This document shows positions 8,717-17,742 of a DNA stretch of 64,000 nt, piece after piece; within the stretch, counting starts at the first letter, position 1; each line of letters starts with the position of its first letter. The notes under the pieces were generated by a model. It had not been told where the DNA came from and ran no database searches. It worked only from the letters and a program-made list of their open reading frames with translations. Source of the stretch: Cryobacterium suzukii. GTDB taxonomy: Bacteria; Actinomycetota; Actinomycetes; Actinomycetales; Microbacteriaceae. The position numbers and the translations under genes are program-made. The DNA lies in the NCBI RefSeq assembly GCF_004403185.1, contig NZ_SOHJ01000002.1, forward strand, positions 300,037 through 364,036, written 5' to 3'.

Positions 8717-10249
8717 CTACCAGGCAGCGGGCTGGTAGTCCTTAAGAAAGACCCCGTAGAGGTCTTCGCCATCCTCGCCGCGCACGATCGGGTCGTAGAC
8801 CCGGGCGGCGCCGTCGACGAGGTCGAGCGGAGCGTGAAAGCCTTCCTCGGCCAGGCGTACCTTAGTCGGGTGTGGACGTTCGTCGGTGATCCAGCCGGTG
8901 TCGACGCTGGTCATGAGAATGCCATCTTCCAGCATCTCCTTCGCGCTCGTGCGGGTGAGCATGTTCAGGGCAGCCTTGGCCATGTTGGTGTGCGGGTGGC
9001 CAGGTCCTTTATACCCCCGACCAAACACCCCCTCCATTGCCGACACATTCACGATGTAGGTACGCCGGGCGGCGGATGCCGTGAGCGAGGCCCGCAGACG
9101 ACTCACCAGCAAAAATGGTGCGGTCGTATTGCACAGTTGCACTTCGAGCATCTCGAGCGGATCGACGTCTTCGACGTTGGCCGTCCAACTGTTCACGTCG
9201 TGCAGGTCGGGAACAAGCCCGCCGGCGTCAATGGCGGTGCCGGCGGCGAGACGCTCCAGTGACGAAGAACCGGCGGCAAGAGCCAGTCGGGTGAGGTCGT
9301 CCGCTGTGAGGGCCCCGGCACCGGATGCGGCCGCGAGCAGCGGATGCCCGGAGACCGACGCGGCAAGGGCGAGCGGATGCGCATCGTTGGTGTGTCCGAA
9401 CGACACGATCTCGGGCAACGGGCCATCGGGCAGCGGGGAATCTTCGGCCTCGACCAGGGGGGAGTACGAGCCGCGTGAGCGCCGCACGGTCTGCGCGGCG
9501 TTATTGATGAGAATGTCGAGCGGGCCCTGGGCGGCAACCGAATCGGCGAGCGCGATTACCTGGGCCGGGTCACGCAAATCGATACCGACGATGCGCAGTC
9601 GGTGCAGCCAGTCCTTCGAGTCGTCCATCGCGGCGAAGCGGCGAACGGCATCGCGCGGAAACCGGGTCGTGACGGTGGTGTGGGCACCATCGCGCAGCAG
9701 ACGCAGCGCGATGTACATGCCGATCTTGGCGCGGCCGCCGGTGAGCAGTGCGCGCTTGCCGGTGAGGTCGGTACGGGCGTCACGTTTGGCGTGGCTCGAC
9801 AGTGCGCAGCTCGGGCAGAGCTGGTGGTAGAACGCATCGACCACGGTGTACTTCTGCTTGCAGATATAGCAGGCGCGCGGAACGAGGAGCTCACCGGCGC
9901 TCGCCGCGCTGGTGCCGAGCGAGAGCTGGGCGCCGCGGGTCTCGTCGTCAATGCGGGTGGGCGCGCCCGTGGCGGTCGCCGCGATGACGCTGCGATCGGC
10001 GTCGGCGATGACCGCGCGCTTCTCCAGGCGTCGCGACATTTTGACCGATTTGAACATCTTGGCGGTGGCCTGGCGCACGGTGACGAAGTCGGCGCTTTCC
10101 GCGTCGATGTCGGCCAGGGAGGCGAGCACGCGCAGGGTCACTTCGAGATCGTGCGGGTCGATTCCGGCGAACTCGGTCGACGGCGCGGTGGATTCGGCGG
10201 CACCGAGCTCAGCGCTGGTGGGCGCGGTGGTGGGGGGCGCGGTGGTCAT
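8717..10249 (-). CDS. Large SDR family NAD(P)-binding oxidoreductase with a CxxC...CxxC segment
   Basis: A 510-aa protein. The first 115 residues are helical and of unknown role. Then comes CYIC...CPSC (Cys 127, 130, 145, 148), a likely zinc knuckle. The Rossmann part starts with TGGRAKIG at 170-177 and has NNAA at 249-252. Ser 403 sits where the SDR catalytic Ser is expected. In the YxxxK position the sequence is TNMAK (421-425), so Lys is kept but Tyr is replaced by Thr. I believe this HPHTNMAKAALNM pattern recurs in a broad actinobacterial and eukaryotic subfamily, whose substrate is unknown. It is a single gene with a leaderless-type promoter. Confidence 0.85.
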   Translation of the reverse strand: MTTAPPTTAPTSAELGAAESTAPSTEFAGIDPHDLEVTLRVLASLADIDAESADFVTVRQATAKMFKSVKMSRRLEKRAVIADADRSVIAATATGAPTRIDDETRGAQLSLGTSAASAGELLVPRACYICKQKYTVVDAFYHQLCPSCALSSHAKRDARTDLTGKRALLTGGRAKIGMYIALRLLRDGAHTTVTTRFPRDAVRRFAAMDDSKDWLHRLRIVGIDLRDPAQVIALADSVAAQGPLDILINNAAQTVRRSRGSYSPLVEAEDSPLPDGPLPEIVSFGHTNDAHPLALAASVSGHPLLAAASGAGALTADDLTRLALAAGSSSLERLAAGTAIDAGGLVPDLHDVNSWTANVEDVDPLEMLEVQLCNTTAPFLLVSRLRASLTASAARRTYIVNVSAMEGVFGRGYKGPGHPHTNMAKAALNMLTRTSAKEMLEDGILMTSVDTGWITDERPHPTKVRLAEEGFHAPLDLVDGAARVYDPIVRGEDGEDLYGVFLKDYQPAAW

Positions 10250-10255
10250 CCGCGA

Positions 10256-10261
10256 ATTCTA
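10256..10261 (-). promoter_or_regulatory. -10 element of a leaderless promoter for the SDR gene
   Basis: On the minus strand TAGAAT, then TCGCGG, then ATG 10249. No Shine-Dalgarno is present. Confidence 0.5.
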
Positions 10262-10290
10262 CGCGGGCCAACTGTGAGCATCCGTTTCAA

Positions 10291-11865
10291 CTAGAGTTTG
10301 GCCGGTTCCTGAGTCGGGATGGCGTTGGTCGGCGGCTCATAGGTGTGGTCGAACGGCATCTCGTCGGTATCGAGCAGCGGGTTGTCGTCCTGCGTTTTGA
10401 CCAGGCCGTGCGCTTCTTCGGCAGAGTTGACGCTCGGCATCGAGCCGGGTAGCGGACGGTTCGCCGACTCCTTGAGAAAGTAGATCGCGATCGCACCGAT
10501 GAACGAGGTGCCCATCAGGTAGAACGCTGGCATCAGGTCGTTGCCGGTGCTCACGATAAGCGCGGCGATGATGAACGGCGTGGTACCTCCGAAGATCGCA
10601 ACTGCGAAGTTGTATGAGATGCCCATGGCGCCGTAGCGGCTCGCCGTCGGGAACAACGCCGGCAGCGCCGAGGCGATGGTTGATACGTAGAACGTGACCG
10701 GGAAGGCGATGAGAGCCAGCCCGAGCAGCGTCGACCAGATCGCACCCACGCCGATGAGTAGGAATGCCGGGTAGGCCAGCACCACGGTACTGATCGCGCC
10801 GGTCCACAGCACTGGGCGTCGACCGACCTTGTCGGACAGACGGCCGGCCAGCGGAATGCACAGGGCCATGACCACGAGAATCGGAATGGTCAGCGCCGTA
10901 CCGTGCAGCTCGTCGTAACCCTTGTTCTCCGTGAGATAAGTAGGCATATAGGACGTGAGCGCGTAACCGACGGTATTTGCTGCGGCGACGAGGATCATCG
11001 CGATGATGATGTTGCGCCAGTAGGTCTTGAAAATGGCGATCGGGCCCTTGGGCGTCGCTGCGGTTGCTCCGACGGGGTTCTTCTGGGCGGCTTCCTGCGC
11101 ATCGAGGGTGGCCTGGAAGGCCGGTGACTCGTCGATCTTCATGCGGAAGTAGATGGCGATCACGCCGAGCGGCCCGGCAATGAGGAACGGAACACGCCAG
11201 CCCCAGTCCTCCATGACGTCCTGGCCGAGCGTGAGCTGCAGCACAGAGACGAGCGAAGCACCGATGGCGAAGCCGAGGTAGCTGCCCATGTCGAGGAAGC
11301 TCGCGAAGTAACCGCGCTGCTTATCAGGGGCGTGCTCGCTGACAAAGGTTGTGGCACCGGCATACTCGCCACCGGTCGAGAAGCCCTGTACGAGCTTCAC
11401 GAAGACGAGCAGCACCGCGGCCCAAACACCGATTTGGGCGTACCCGGGCAGCAGCCCAACGGCAAAGGTTGACGCGGCCATCAGAATCAGCGTGGTGGCG
11501 AGCACCTTCTGCCGGCCGATGCGGTCACCAAGCCAGCCGAAGAACACGCCGCCGAGTGGGCGGGCGAAAAAGGTAGCGGCGAAGGTTCCGAGCAGAAACA
11601 GGGTTTGAACGGATGCGTCCGCCTCCGGCAAAAAGACCGGACCCATCGTGGTGATGAGGTAACCGAAGATACCGACGTCATACCACTCCATGGTGTTTCC
11701 CACGATGGTGCCGCCGAGGGCACGCTTCATGATGGGCTTGTCGACGACATTCACGTCGGACACGGCGATGCGTCGGCGGCGCAAGGTTTTCGTGGGCCTT
11801 GCCTTTCTGGCCGAGGCGGTTGTGGCGTCGAAATTCGGGTTGGATGTACTTCGGTCAGTGGGCAT
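10291..11865 (-). CDS. MFS transporter, metabolite:H+ symporter (ProP/MHS-like) family
   Basis: A 524-aa inner-membrane protein with 12 predicted helices. The N-terminal cytosolic stretch of about 55 residues is basic. The first helix carries GNTMEWYDVGIFGYL, typical of the MHS (proline/betaine, shikimate, citrate) branch. Loop 2-3 has GWLGDRIGRQK and loop 8-9 has GRLSDKVGRRP, the two MFS signatures. The substrate cannot be read from sequence; an osmolyte or small carboxylate is likely. Start ATG 11865 has GGGAGAA 8 bases upstream; longer in-frame starts lack one. It is divergent from the DsbA-like gene; the 160-base gap holds both promoters. Confidence 0.9.
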   Translation of the reverse strand: MPTDRSTSNPNFDATTASARKARPTKTLRRRRIAVSDVNVVDKPIMKRALGGTIVGNTMEWYDVGIFGYLITTMGPVFLPEADASVQTLFLLGTFAATFFARPLGGVFFGWLGDRIGRQKVLATTLILMAASTFAVGLLPGYAQIGVWAAVLLVFVKLVQGFSTGGEYAGATTFVSEHAPDKQRGYFASFLDMGSYLGFAIGASLVSVLQLTLGQDVMEDWGWRVPFLIAGPLGVIAIYFRMKIDESPAFQATLDAQEAAQKNPVGATAATPKGPIAIFKTYWRNIIIAMILVAAANTVGYALTSYMPTYLTENKGYDELHGTALTIPILVVMALCIPLAGRLSDKVGRRPVLWTGAISTVVLAYPAFLLIGVGAIWSTLLGLALIAFPVTFYVSTIASALPALFPTASRYGAMGISYNFAVAIFGGTTPFIIAALIVSTGNDLMPAFYLMGTSFIGAIAIYFLKESANRPLPGSMPSVNSAEEAHGLVKTQDDNPLLDTDEMPFDHTYEPPTNAIPTQEPAKL

Positions 11866-12013
11866 ATAAATTTCTCCCGTGGAGATATTGTGCTGCGAAG
11901 TCAAGGCTGTACTGCGTGCTGCAGTTTTTTCAATCCACCAAGAATACCCCTTAATGGGGGGCATCGCCCTAATGGCAGGCCTCGGTTTCGGGGAGGACTC
12001 AGTGAGTTCTGCC

Positions 12014-12019
12014 TAGGCT
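12014..12019 (+). promoter_or_regulatory. -10 element of a leaderless promoter for the DsbA-like gene
   Basis: TAGGCT, then GGGGCT, then ATG 12026; no Shine-Dalgarno. Confidence 0.45.
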
Positions 12020-12025
12020 GGGGCT

Positions 12026-12646
12026 ATGACTGATTCCGTAGATTTCTGGTTTGACCCCTCGTGCCCCTGGGCCTGGATGACTTCGCGCTGGGTGGACGAG
12101 GTCGCTCGCCTGCGCAATCTTGACGTGACCTGGCACGTGATGAGCCTCGCCGTACTCAACGAAGACCAGGACGTGAGCGAGGATTACGCGGCGTTCTTTC
12201 CGCGGGCGCTCAAGTACACCCGGCTCGTGGCTGCCGCGGCCGAACTGCACGGCCAGCCAACGGTCAAAGCGCTGTACGACGCGCTCGGAACACAGATTCA
12301 CCCGGGCGGCAACACCAATCCCGACGAGGTCATTCCGGCAGCGCTCGCCGAGGTGGGCCTGCCCGCGAGCTTCGCGGCCTTCGCCGATAGCGACGAGTAC
12401 GACGTCCAAATGCGCGCAAGCCACTTCGACGGCATCAATCGGGTCGGTCAAGACGTCGGAACCCCGGTGATTGCGGTCAACGGTGTGGCGTTCTTCGGCC
12501 CGGTCATTTCCCCGGCACCCCTGGGCGACGCGGCCCTGACCCTGTGGGACGGCGTCGTGGCGCTCGCGAGTTACGACGGGTTCTTCGAGCTCAAGCGCAG
12601 CCGTACCCGCGAACCAATTTTCACTCAAGCGGTCAGCACTAAATAG
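12026..12646 (+). CDS. DsbA-family oxidoreductase, mycothiol-dependent nitroreductase-like (Rv2466c family)
   Basis: A 206-aa cytosolic thioredoxin-fold protein without signal peptide. The order FDPSCPWAWMTSRW, HVMSLAVLNED, DVGTPVI (the cis-Pro loop) and VNGVAFFGPV matches the family of Mycobacterium tuberculosis Rv2466c, a mycothiol-dependent reductase. The active site here is Cys-Pro-Trp-Ala, so the second Cys of the usual CPWC is missing; it would have to work by a one-Cys mechanism with mycothiol. It is followed by rpiB, 9 bases downstream. Confidence 0.85.
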   Translation: MTDSVDFWFDPSCPWAWMTSRWVDEVARLRNLDVTWHVMSLAVLNEDQDVSEDYAAFFPRALKYTRLVAAAAELHGQPTVKALYDALGTQIHPGGNTNPDEVIPAALAEVGLPASFAAFADSDEYDVQMRASHFDGINRVGQDVGTPVIAVNGVAFFGPVISPAPLGDAALTLWDGVVALASYDGFFELKRSRTREPIFTQAVSTK

Positions 12647-12649
12647 ACT
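12644..12649 (+). promoter_or_regulatory. -10 element of a leaderless rpiB promoter, overlapping the previous stop codon
   Basis: TAGACT, then 6 bases, then ATG 12656. The TAG of this element is the stop codon of the DsbA-like gene. Confidence 0.4.
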
Positions 12650-12655
12650 GCTCAC

Positions 12656-13147
12656 ATGCGCATCCACATCGCCACGGACCATGCCGGTCTCGACCTCAGC
12701 CACCACCTGATCACGCACCTGCGTGCGGCCGGTCACGAGGTCATCGACCACGGCCCCCAGACCTATGACGCCCTCGACGACTATCCGGCGTTCTGCATCA
12801 ACGCCGCGCAGGCAACCGTCGACGACCGCGAGTCCGGCATCGAAGCGCTCGGCGTCGTGTTCGGCGGCTCGGGCAACGGCGAACAGATGGCCGCCAACAA
12901 GGTTTCCGGAGCCAGGGCAGCCCTCGTGTGGAACCTCAGCACGGCCCGGCTCGCCCGTGAACACAACGACGCGAATGTCATTTCGATCGGGGCCAGAGAG
13001 CACACGATCGCGGAGGCCACGAGTTTCATCGATGCCTTTGTTGCCGAGCCGTTCAGCGACGAGGAACGGCACGCGCGGCGCATCCGTCAGCTCGGCGAAT
13101 ATGAGCGAACCGGAACCATCGCCGGAAAAGACGTCGACGGCCGGTGA
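12656..13147 (+). CDS. rpiB: Ribose-5-phosphate isomerase B
   Basis: Interconverts ribose 5-phosphate and ribulose 5-phosphate in the pentose phosphate pathway. The 163-aa protein has the LacAB/RpiB signatures: IATDHAGLDLS at the start, DHGP, DDYPAF, then GVVFGGSGNGEQMAANKV with the anion-binding Gly-rich loop, and AREHNDANVISIG. The actinobacterial type uses an acidic residue as base in place of the catalytic Cys of E. coli RpiB, in line with Gly-Ser-Gly-Asn-Gly-Glu here. It lies between the DsbA-like gene and the glycosylase gene (6-base gap), so read-through from upstream plus its own promoter are both possible. Confidence 0.95.
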   Translation: MRIHIATDHAGLDLSHHLITHLRAAGHEVIDHGPQTYDALDDYPAFCINAAQATVDDRESGIEALGVVFGGSGNGEQMAANKVSGARAALVWNLSTARLAREHNDANVISIGAREHTIAEATSFIDAFVAEPFSDEERHARRIRQLGEYERTGTIAGKDVDGR

Positions 13148-13153
13148 ACTGAG

Positions 13154-14137
13154 GTGCCAGAGGGTCACTCCGTTCACCGCATCACCCGACAGTTTCAGCG
13201 CAATTTCATCGGCCACCGCGTCACGGTCAGCTCGCCGCAGGGCCGGTTCGTGGCCGGCGCCACCCAGCTCAGCGGACATACGGTGACGGATGCTCGCGCC
13301 GTGGGCAAGCAGATGTTTCTGGAGTTTGATCACGGATTGTGGCTGCGCATCCACTTGGGAATGTATGGCGCCTGGGATTTCAGCGGTGAAATTCAGATGG
13401 ATGCCACGATGGCCTCGGCCAACGGGCGGATGGGCCAGACCAATCAGCACGGTACCGAGCTGCCCACCTATGATGCGGCGGGGGAAAACTCGATCTTCAG
13501 CATCGGAGCCCCGCGCCGCACCCGGGTGCGCATGTCCGAACAGGAAAAAGAGATCGACCTCGCCGACACCTTTCCGCCGGAGCCGGTCGGCCAGGTACGG
13601 GTACGGCTGCTCAGCGACACGGTCTGCGCCGACCTGCGCGGACCGACCGCGTGTGAGGTGCTCGACCCGGCTCAGGTCGACGCCGTGATCGCCAAGCTCG
13701 GGCCCGACCCGGAACTAGACAACACCCCCGAGGCCGAGAACCGCTTCGTCACCGTCGTGCGCAAAAAACCCACGCCGATCGGCCGGCTACTGATGGACCA
13801 GAGCGTGGTCAGTGGCATCGGCAACGTCTATCGTGCCGAGATGCTCTTTCGTGCCGGTCTCAATCCGCACACCCCCGGCAAATTGCTCAGTGACGAAACT
13901 GCGCGCGCACTGTGGCAAGACTGGGCGCACCTCTTGCACATAGGTGTCGCGACCGGCCAGATGATGACCATGGACAAGCTCGAGGGTGACCAATACCGGC
14001 TCGCCATGAGGAATCGGGTCGATCGCCACTGGGTCTACAAACGCGAAGGCCTGCCCTGCCGAGTCTGCGGTACGCACATCGTGCTCGAAGAAATGGCAGC
14101 CCGGAAACTGTATTGGTGCCCACGGTGTCAGGCGTGA
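13154..14137 (+). CDS. Fpg/Nei family DNA glycosylase with C-terminal zinc finger
   Basis: Removes oxidised bases and cuts the abasic strand. GTG 13154 gives the required N-terminus MPEGHSVHR: after Met removal, Pro2 is the Schiff-base nucleophile and Glu3 the catalytic acid. The helix-two-turn-helix with MDQSVVSGIGNVYRAEMLF and the zinc finger CRVCGTHIVLEE...YWCPRCQ close to the end are present. The 327 aa length and the HRITRQF start fit the actinobacterial Nei2/endonuclease VIII-like branch rather than MutM. It starts 6 bases after rpiB and is probably co-transcribed. Confidence 0.9.
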   Translation: MPEGHSVHRITRQFQRNFIGHRVTVSSPQGRFVAGATQLSGHTVTDARAVGKQMFLEFDHGLWLRIHLGMYGAWDFSGEIQMDATMASANGRMGQTNQHGTELPTYDAAGENSIFSIGAPRRTRVRMSEQEKEIDLADTFPPEPVGQVRVRLLSDTVCADLRGPTACEVLDPAQVDAVIAKLGPDPELDNTPEAENRFVTVVRKKPTPIGRLLMDQSVVSGIGNVYRAEMLFRAGLNPHTPGKLLSDETARALWQDWAHLLHIGVATGQMMTMDKLEGDQYRLAMRNRVDRHWVYKREGLPCRVCGTHIVLEEMAARKLYWCPRCQA

Positions 14138-14212
14138 CCGTCCCCGCTGCACAGCGCTGTGCGGAGAGTGCGCGTGGCGTTGGAGTGTCGGGCAAGCTGC
14201 GAAAATAGGTTC

Positions 14213-15739
14213 ATGATCCACCGTCGATTTGCCCGGCCGCGCCGTCGTGTTGCAACCATCGTCAGCGGTGCCGTCGTCGGGGCGGTCGTCCTCACCGTCG
14301 GACTGACCGCCTGCTCGAGCGACACCGGCGCCGGCGTTATTGACACGGTCGGGACCATCGACTTCGTAAATCCACTCGCGATCCCGCCGCTGGCAGAATC
14401 GACCGTGAATGCCGCGGGTGAGCGAGTCTTCGACCTCGCCGCCCAGCGGGGAACGAGCGAATTCGTGCCGGGCTTCACCACGGATACCTGGGGCTACAAC
14501 GGCAGCTACCTCGGCCCCACCCTCGTCGCCGAGCGCGGCGAAAACGTGCGCATCAACGTCGCCAATAACCTCCAGGAAGCAACGAGCGTGCACTGGCACG
14601 GCATGAGCCTGCCCGCGAAAATGGACGGCGGCCCGCACCAGATGGTCCAGCCGGGCGCGAAGTGGAGCCCGAACTTCACGATCGACCAGCCCGCCGCTAC
14701 CCTCTGGTACCACCCGCATCCACACGGCACAACCGAGCACCAAGTGGAAATGGGCCTGGCCGGCCTGTTCCTGATAAAGGACGACGAGGAGGCAGCGCTC
14801 GACCTGCCCCGCAGCTACGGGGTCGATGACATTCCCGTCGTGGTGCAGGACCGCCGCTTCGACGCGAAGGGCCAATTCATCAGCGACGTGCGCGGTTATA
14901 TCGGTCCGATCGGCGATCGGCTCTTGATCAACGGCACGCTCGCGCCGTACCTCGACGTGACGACCGAGGTGGTGCGCCTGCGCCTGGTCAACGGGTCGAC
15001 AGCGCGCATCTACGACTTCGGGATCAGCGACGGGCGGTCCTTTGACCTGATCGGAACCGACGGGGGCCTGCTCAAAGAGGCGGCGTCGATGACGGGCATC
15101 CGGTTGTCACCGGGGGAACGGGCCGAAATACTCGTGCAGATGACCCCGGGCGAGACAGTGAAACTGCAGTCCACCCCACCGAACCTCGGTACCTCGGCCG
15201 GAGCCGCGACCCGCAACGCCGGCGACGACACGCTCGACGTGATGGAGTTGCGCGCGGCCGACACTCTCGCCAGCATCGGCGCAGTATCGACGACTTTGGC
15301 GAACATCGAGCCACTCCAGAAAGCGGATGCCTCCGTCGATCGCTCGTTCACCCTCAACGGCTACACGATCAACAACCGGCTAATGGACATGACGCGCATC
15401 GACGAGACCGTCGAGGCCGGCGCAACCGAGGTGTGGACCGTCGATAATGCCATGCCGTTGCCACACAACTTTCACGTGCACGCCGTGCAGTTTCAGATTC
15501 TGCGGGTGGGGACGAAATCGCCGCCAGCCGAACTCTCCGGCTGGAAAGACACGATCTACCTCGAGCCTGGCGTGCGCTACGAGCTCATCATGCAGTTCGC
15601 CCAATATACCGATCCGGACTTTCCGTATATGTTCCACTGCCACATGCTTGCCCACGAGGACGCCGGAATGATGGGCCAATTCGTTGTTGTGAAGCCCGGC
15701 GAACAGGCCGGTACACCACCGACCGCCCACGGTGACTAG
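14213..15739 (+). CDS. Multicopper oxidase, lipoprotein-anchored
   Basis: A 508-aa exported copper enzyme of the CueO/laccase type. It begins with a basic stretch including RPRRR, a hydrophobic segment and a lipobox LTAC with Cys 34. The four copper motifs are in order: HWHG, WYHPHPHG, HNFHVHAVQF and HCHMLAHEDAGMM; the last has the type-1 copper Cys and axial Met. It probably oxidises Cu(I) or other metals or phenolics at the cell surface. ATG 14213 is preferred over an upstream in-frame start because it gives the export signal. A weak -10 GAAAAT ends 6 bases before it. A strong terminator follows. Confidence 0.9.
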   Translation: MIHRRFARPRRRVATIVSGAVVGAVVLTVGLTACSSDTGAGVIDTVGTIDFVNPLAIPPLAESTVNAAGERVFDLAAQRGTSEFVPGFTTDTWGYNGSYLGPTLVAERGENVRINVANNLQEATSVHWHGMSLPAKMDGGPHQMVQPGAKWSPNFTIDQPAATLWYHPHPHGTTEHQVEMGLAGLFLIKDDEEAALDLPRSYGVDDIPVVVQDRRFDAKGQFISDVRGYIGPIGDRLLINGTLAPYLDVTTEVVRLRLVNGSTARIYDFGISDGRSFDLIGTDGGLLKEAASMTGIRLSPGERAEILVQMTPGETVKLQSTPPNLGTSAGAATRNAGDDTLDVMELRAADTLASIGAVSTTLANIEPLQKADASVDRSFTLNGYTINNRLMDMTRIDETVEAGATEVWTVDNAMPLPHNFHVHAVQFQILRVGTKSPPAELSGWKDTIYLEPGVRYELIMQFAQYTDPDFPYMFHCHMLAHEDAGMMGQFVVVKPGEQAGTPPTAHGD

Positions 15740-15762
15740 CTGATGGCATCCGTTTAACGAGA

Positions 15763-15793
15763 GAAAGCCGCCAGCTTAGAGCTGGCGGCTTTC
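15763..15793. terminator. Bidirectional terminator between the multicopper oxidase gene and tRNA-Gly
   Basis: Perfect 13-bp stem (GAAAGCCGCCAGC and its complement) with loop TTAGA. Ts follow on one side and As precede it on the other, so it can end transcription of both converging units. Confidence 0.85.
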
Positions 15794-15809
15794 GTAATTC
15801 CCCCTGTGG

Positions 15810-15880
15810 AGGGGTCGACGGGAATCGAACCCGCGTCATAAGTTTGGAAAACTCAGGCTCTACCATTGAGCTACGACCCC
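15810..15880 (-). tRNA. tRNA-Gly (anticodon TCC)
   Basis: 71-base cloverleaf on the minus strand. Acceptor GGGGTCG pairs with CGACCCC, the D arm is GCTC...GAGC, the anticodon stem TGAGT/ACTTA has loop TTTCCAA, and the T arm is CGGGTTCGATTCCCG. The loop gives TCC, reading GGA. CCA is not encoded. A possible -10 (TACGAT) lies at 15907-15912. Confidence 0.95.
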
Positions 15881-16064
15881 AGGCCCAGGCAACTGGGCAC
15901 TCGAATATCGTAGTACAGGAAACCGGGGGTCGTTTGCCAGTGCGGGCGCATCCGCTCGAAAGGCGTGCATTAGACTGGTCGAGGTCAATCCGCCTGTCGT
16001 GAGCTAACGCCGCGCCAACAGATTGATTCCCCAACAAAGCAGTACCGATGGGTCGAAGTAGATC

Positions 16065-16138
16065 CGGGGCGTAGCTCAGCTTGGTAGAGCGCTCGTTTTG
16101 GGGGCGAGAAGTCGCAGGTTCAATTCCTGTCGCCCCGA
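16065..16138 (+). tRNA. tRNA-Pro (anticodon TGG)
   Basis: 74-base cloverleaf. Acceptor CGGGGCG pairs with CGCCCCG; the C1 start is typical of tRNA-Pro. The anticodon stem CTCGT/GCGAG has loop TTTGGGG, so the anticodon is TGG. CCA is not encoded. tig begins 43 bases further on, so the two may share a transcript; a -10-like TAGACT lies at 15971-15976. Confidence 0.95.
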
Positions 16139-16181
16139 CATTATCCGCAGCACACCGTTTCAATACACAGGAGAGTCTCGA

Positions 16182-17579
16182 GTGAAGTCCACGGTCGAAA
16201 AACTGAGCCCCACGCGCGCCAAGCTCACCATCACGGTGAGCCCCGACGAGCTGAAGCCAGCCATCACCCACGCCTACGGCCACATCGCCGAGGACATCAA
16301 CATCCCCGGTTTTCGTAAGGGAAAGATCCCGCCGGCCATCATCGACCAGCGCGTCGGCAAGGCCGCCGTTCTGGAACACGCCGTCAACGAAGGCCTCGAC
16401 GGGTTCTACCGTGCGGCCGTCGAAGAGAACAAGCTGCGGCCGCTTGGTCGTCCAGAGGCCGACATCGTCGAATGGCCCAGCAACACCGACTTCTCCGGTG
16501 ACCTGCTCCTCGCCATCGAGGTTGACGTGCGCCCCGAGATCGACCTGCCCAGCTACGACGGCCTCAAGCTCACCGTCGATGCCGTCGAGGTGTCCGACGA
16601 AGAAGTTGCCGAAGAACTCGACAAGCTGCGTAGCCGTTTCGGTACGCTCATCACCGTCGATCGTCCCGCCAAGACCGGTGACTTCGCTCAGATCGACCTG
16701 AATGCCGCAATCGACGGCGAAGAGGTCGACACCGCCAGCGGCATCTCGTACGAGGTCGGCTCCGGCGACCTCATCGACGGTATCGACGAAGCGCTCGACT
16801 CGCTCAGCGCCGGCGAGACCACCACTTTCAACTCCGACCTCATGGGCGGGGACCACGAGGGTGAGACTGCCGAGATCACCATCACCGTGATCGCCGTGAA
16901 GGAACGCGAACTTCCCGCCGCCGATGACGACTTTGCTCAGATCTCGAGCGAGTTCGACACGATCGTTGAGCTCACCGAGAGCCTCAAGGTTCAGGTTGAG
17001 AAGTCCAAGGCCTTTGGCCAGGGCAGCCAGGCTCGAGAGCGTCTCATCGAGACGCTCCTCGGCTCGGTCGAGGTTCCGATCCCCGCCGCAATCATTCTCG
17101 ACGAGGTGAACCGTCACCTCGAGGGCGAAAGCCGCCTCGAAGATGACACCCACCGCGCCGAGGTCACCGAAGCCAGCGAGAAGACGTTCCGTCAGCAGAT
17201 CCTGCTCGACACGATCGCCGAAGCTGAGCAGGTCAAGGTCAGCCAGGACGAGCTCACCCAGTATCTCATCCAGGGTGCCAGCCAGTACGGCATGGACCCG
17301 AGCGAGTTCGTGCAGACGCTCAACACCAACGGTCAGATTCCGTCGATGGTCGCCGAGGTTGCCCGCAACAAGGCCCTCGCTATTGCCCTGGGCAAGGCTG
17401 AGGTCGTTGACTCCAACGGCAAGCCGGTTGACCTGAGCGAGTTCACCGGCCCGGTCGACGACGACACCGTTGTTGAAGCGGATGCTGCGGACAGCGCCGT
17501 CGAGGCATCTCCAGCCGCCGACACTGACGCTGAGGTCGAAGACAAGCCCAAGAAGAAGAAGGCTGCTGCCAAGAAGTAG
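16182..17579 (+). CDS. tig: Trigger factor (ribosome-associated chaperone, peptidyl-prolyl isomerase)
   Basis: Binds ribosomal protein L23 at the exit tunnel and folds nascent chains. The 465-aa protein has the N-terminal ribosome-binding domain with the signature [14 protein letters not shown], a central FKBP-type isomerase domain and a long helical C-terminal domain, ending in an acidic then Lys-rich tail (KKKKAAAKK). GTG 16182 is chosen: CAGGAGAG lies just upstream and it gives [12 protein letters not shown], the conserved start. An in-frame start inside tRNA-Pro is excluded. It is the first gene of the tig-clpP1-clpP2-clpX region but ends at its own terminator. Confidence 0.97.
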   Translation: MKSTVEKLSPTRAKLTITVSPDELKPAITHAYGHIAEDINIPGFRKGKIPPAIIDQRVGKAAVLEHAVNEGLDGFYRAAVEENKLRPLGRPEADIVEWPSNTDFSGDLLLAIEVDVRPEIDLPSYDGLKLTVDAVEVSDEEVAEELDKLRSRFGTLITVDRPAKTGDFAQIDLNAAIDGEEVDTASGISYEVGSGDLIDGIDEALDSLSAGETTTFNSDLMGGDHEGETAEITITVIAVKERELPAADDDFAQISSEFDTIVELTESLKVQVEKSKAFGQGSQARERLIETLLGSVEVPIPAAIILDEVNRHLEGESRLEDDTHRAEVTEASEKTFRQQILLDTIAEAEQVKVSQDELTQYLIQGASQYGMDPSEFVQTLNTNGQIPSMVAEVARNKALAIALGKAEVVDSNGKPVDLSEFTGPVDDDTVVEADAADSAVEASPAADTDAEVEDKPKKKKAAAKK

Positions 17580-17596
17580 TACCTGTGTGAGTGATC

Positions 17597-17626
17597 GGCC
17601 GGCTGGATTTTTCCAGCCGGCCTTTT
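17597..17626 (+). terminator. Terminator after tig
   Basis: Perfect 10-bp stem GGCCGGCTGG/CCAGCCGGCC with loop ATTTTT, followed by TTTT. Confidence 0.9.
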
Positions 17627-17742
17627 GCATGCTGCAGGGCGCTTGCGCGACAGTCGGTAATCTGCCGAGGGCGAACAGAGCCATTTTGACGCTCGCGCTC
17701 CGATAGATTCATTGAGAAGCGACAACTGAAACGGAGCACGAC

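Noticed and set aside
15881..16064. Attachment site or mobile element at the tRNA-Gly/tRNA-Pro locus
   Set aside because: No direct repeat of the tRNA 3' ends, no integrase and no composition change nearby.
15588..17684. A 698-residue open frame on the minus strand
   Set aside because: It runs through both tRNA genes and antisense to tig, with no domain and Arg/Gly/Val-biased composition typical of antisense frames in high-GC DNA.
17641..17742. ClgR-type operator before clpP1
   Set aside because: GCGAAC and CGCTCGCGCTC are present but do not form a convincing spaced palindrome, so I cannot support a site.
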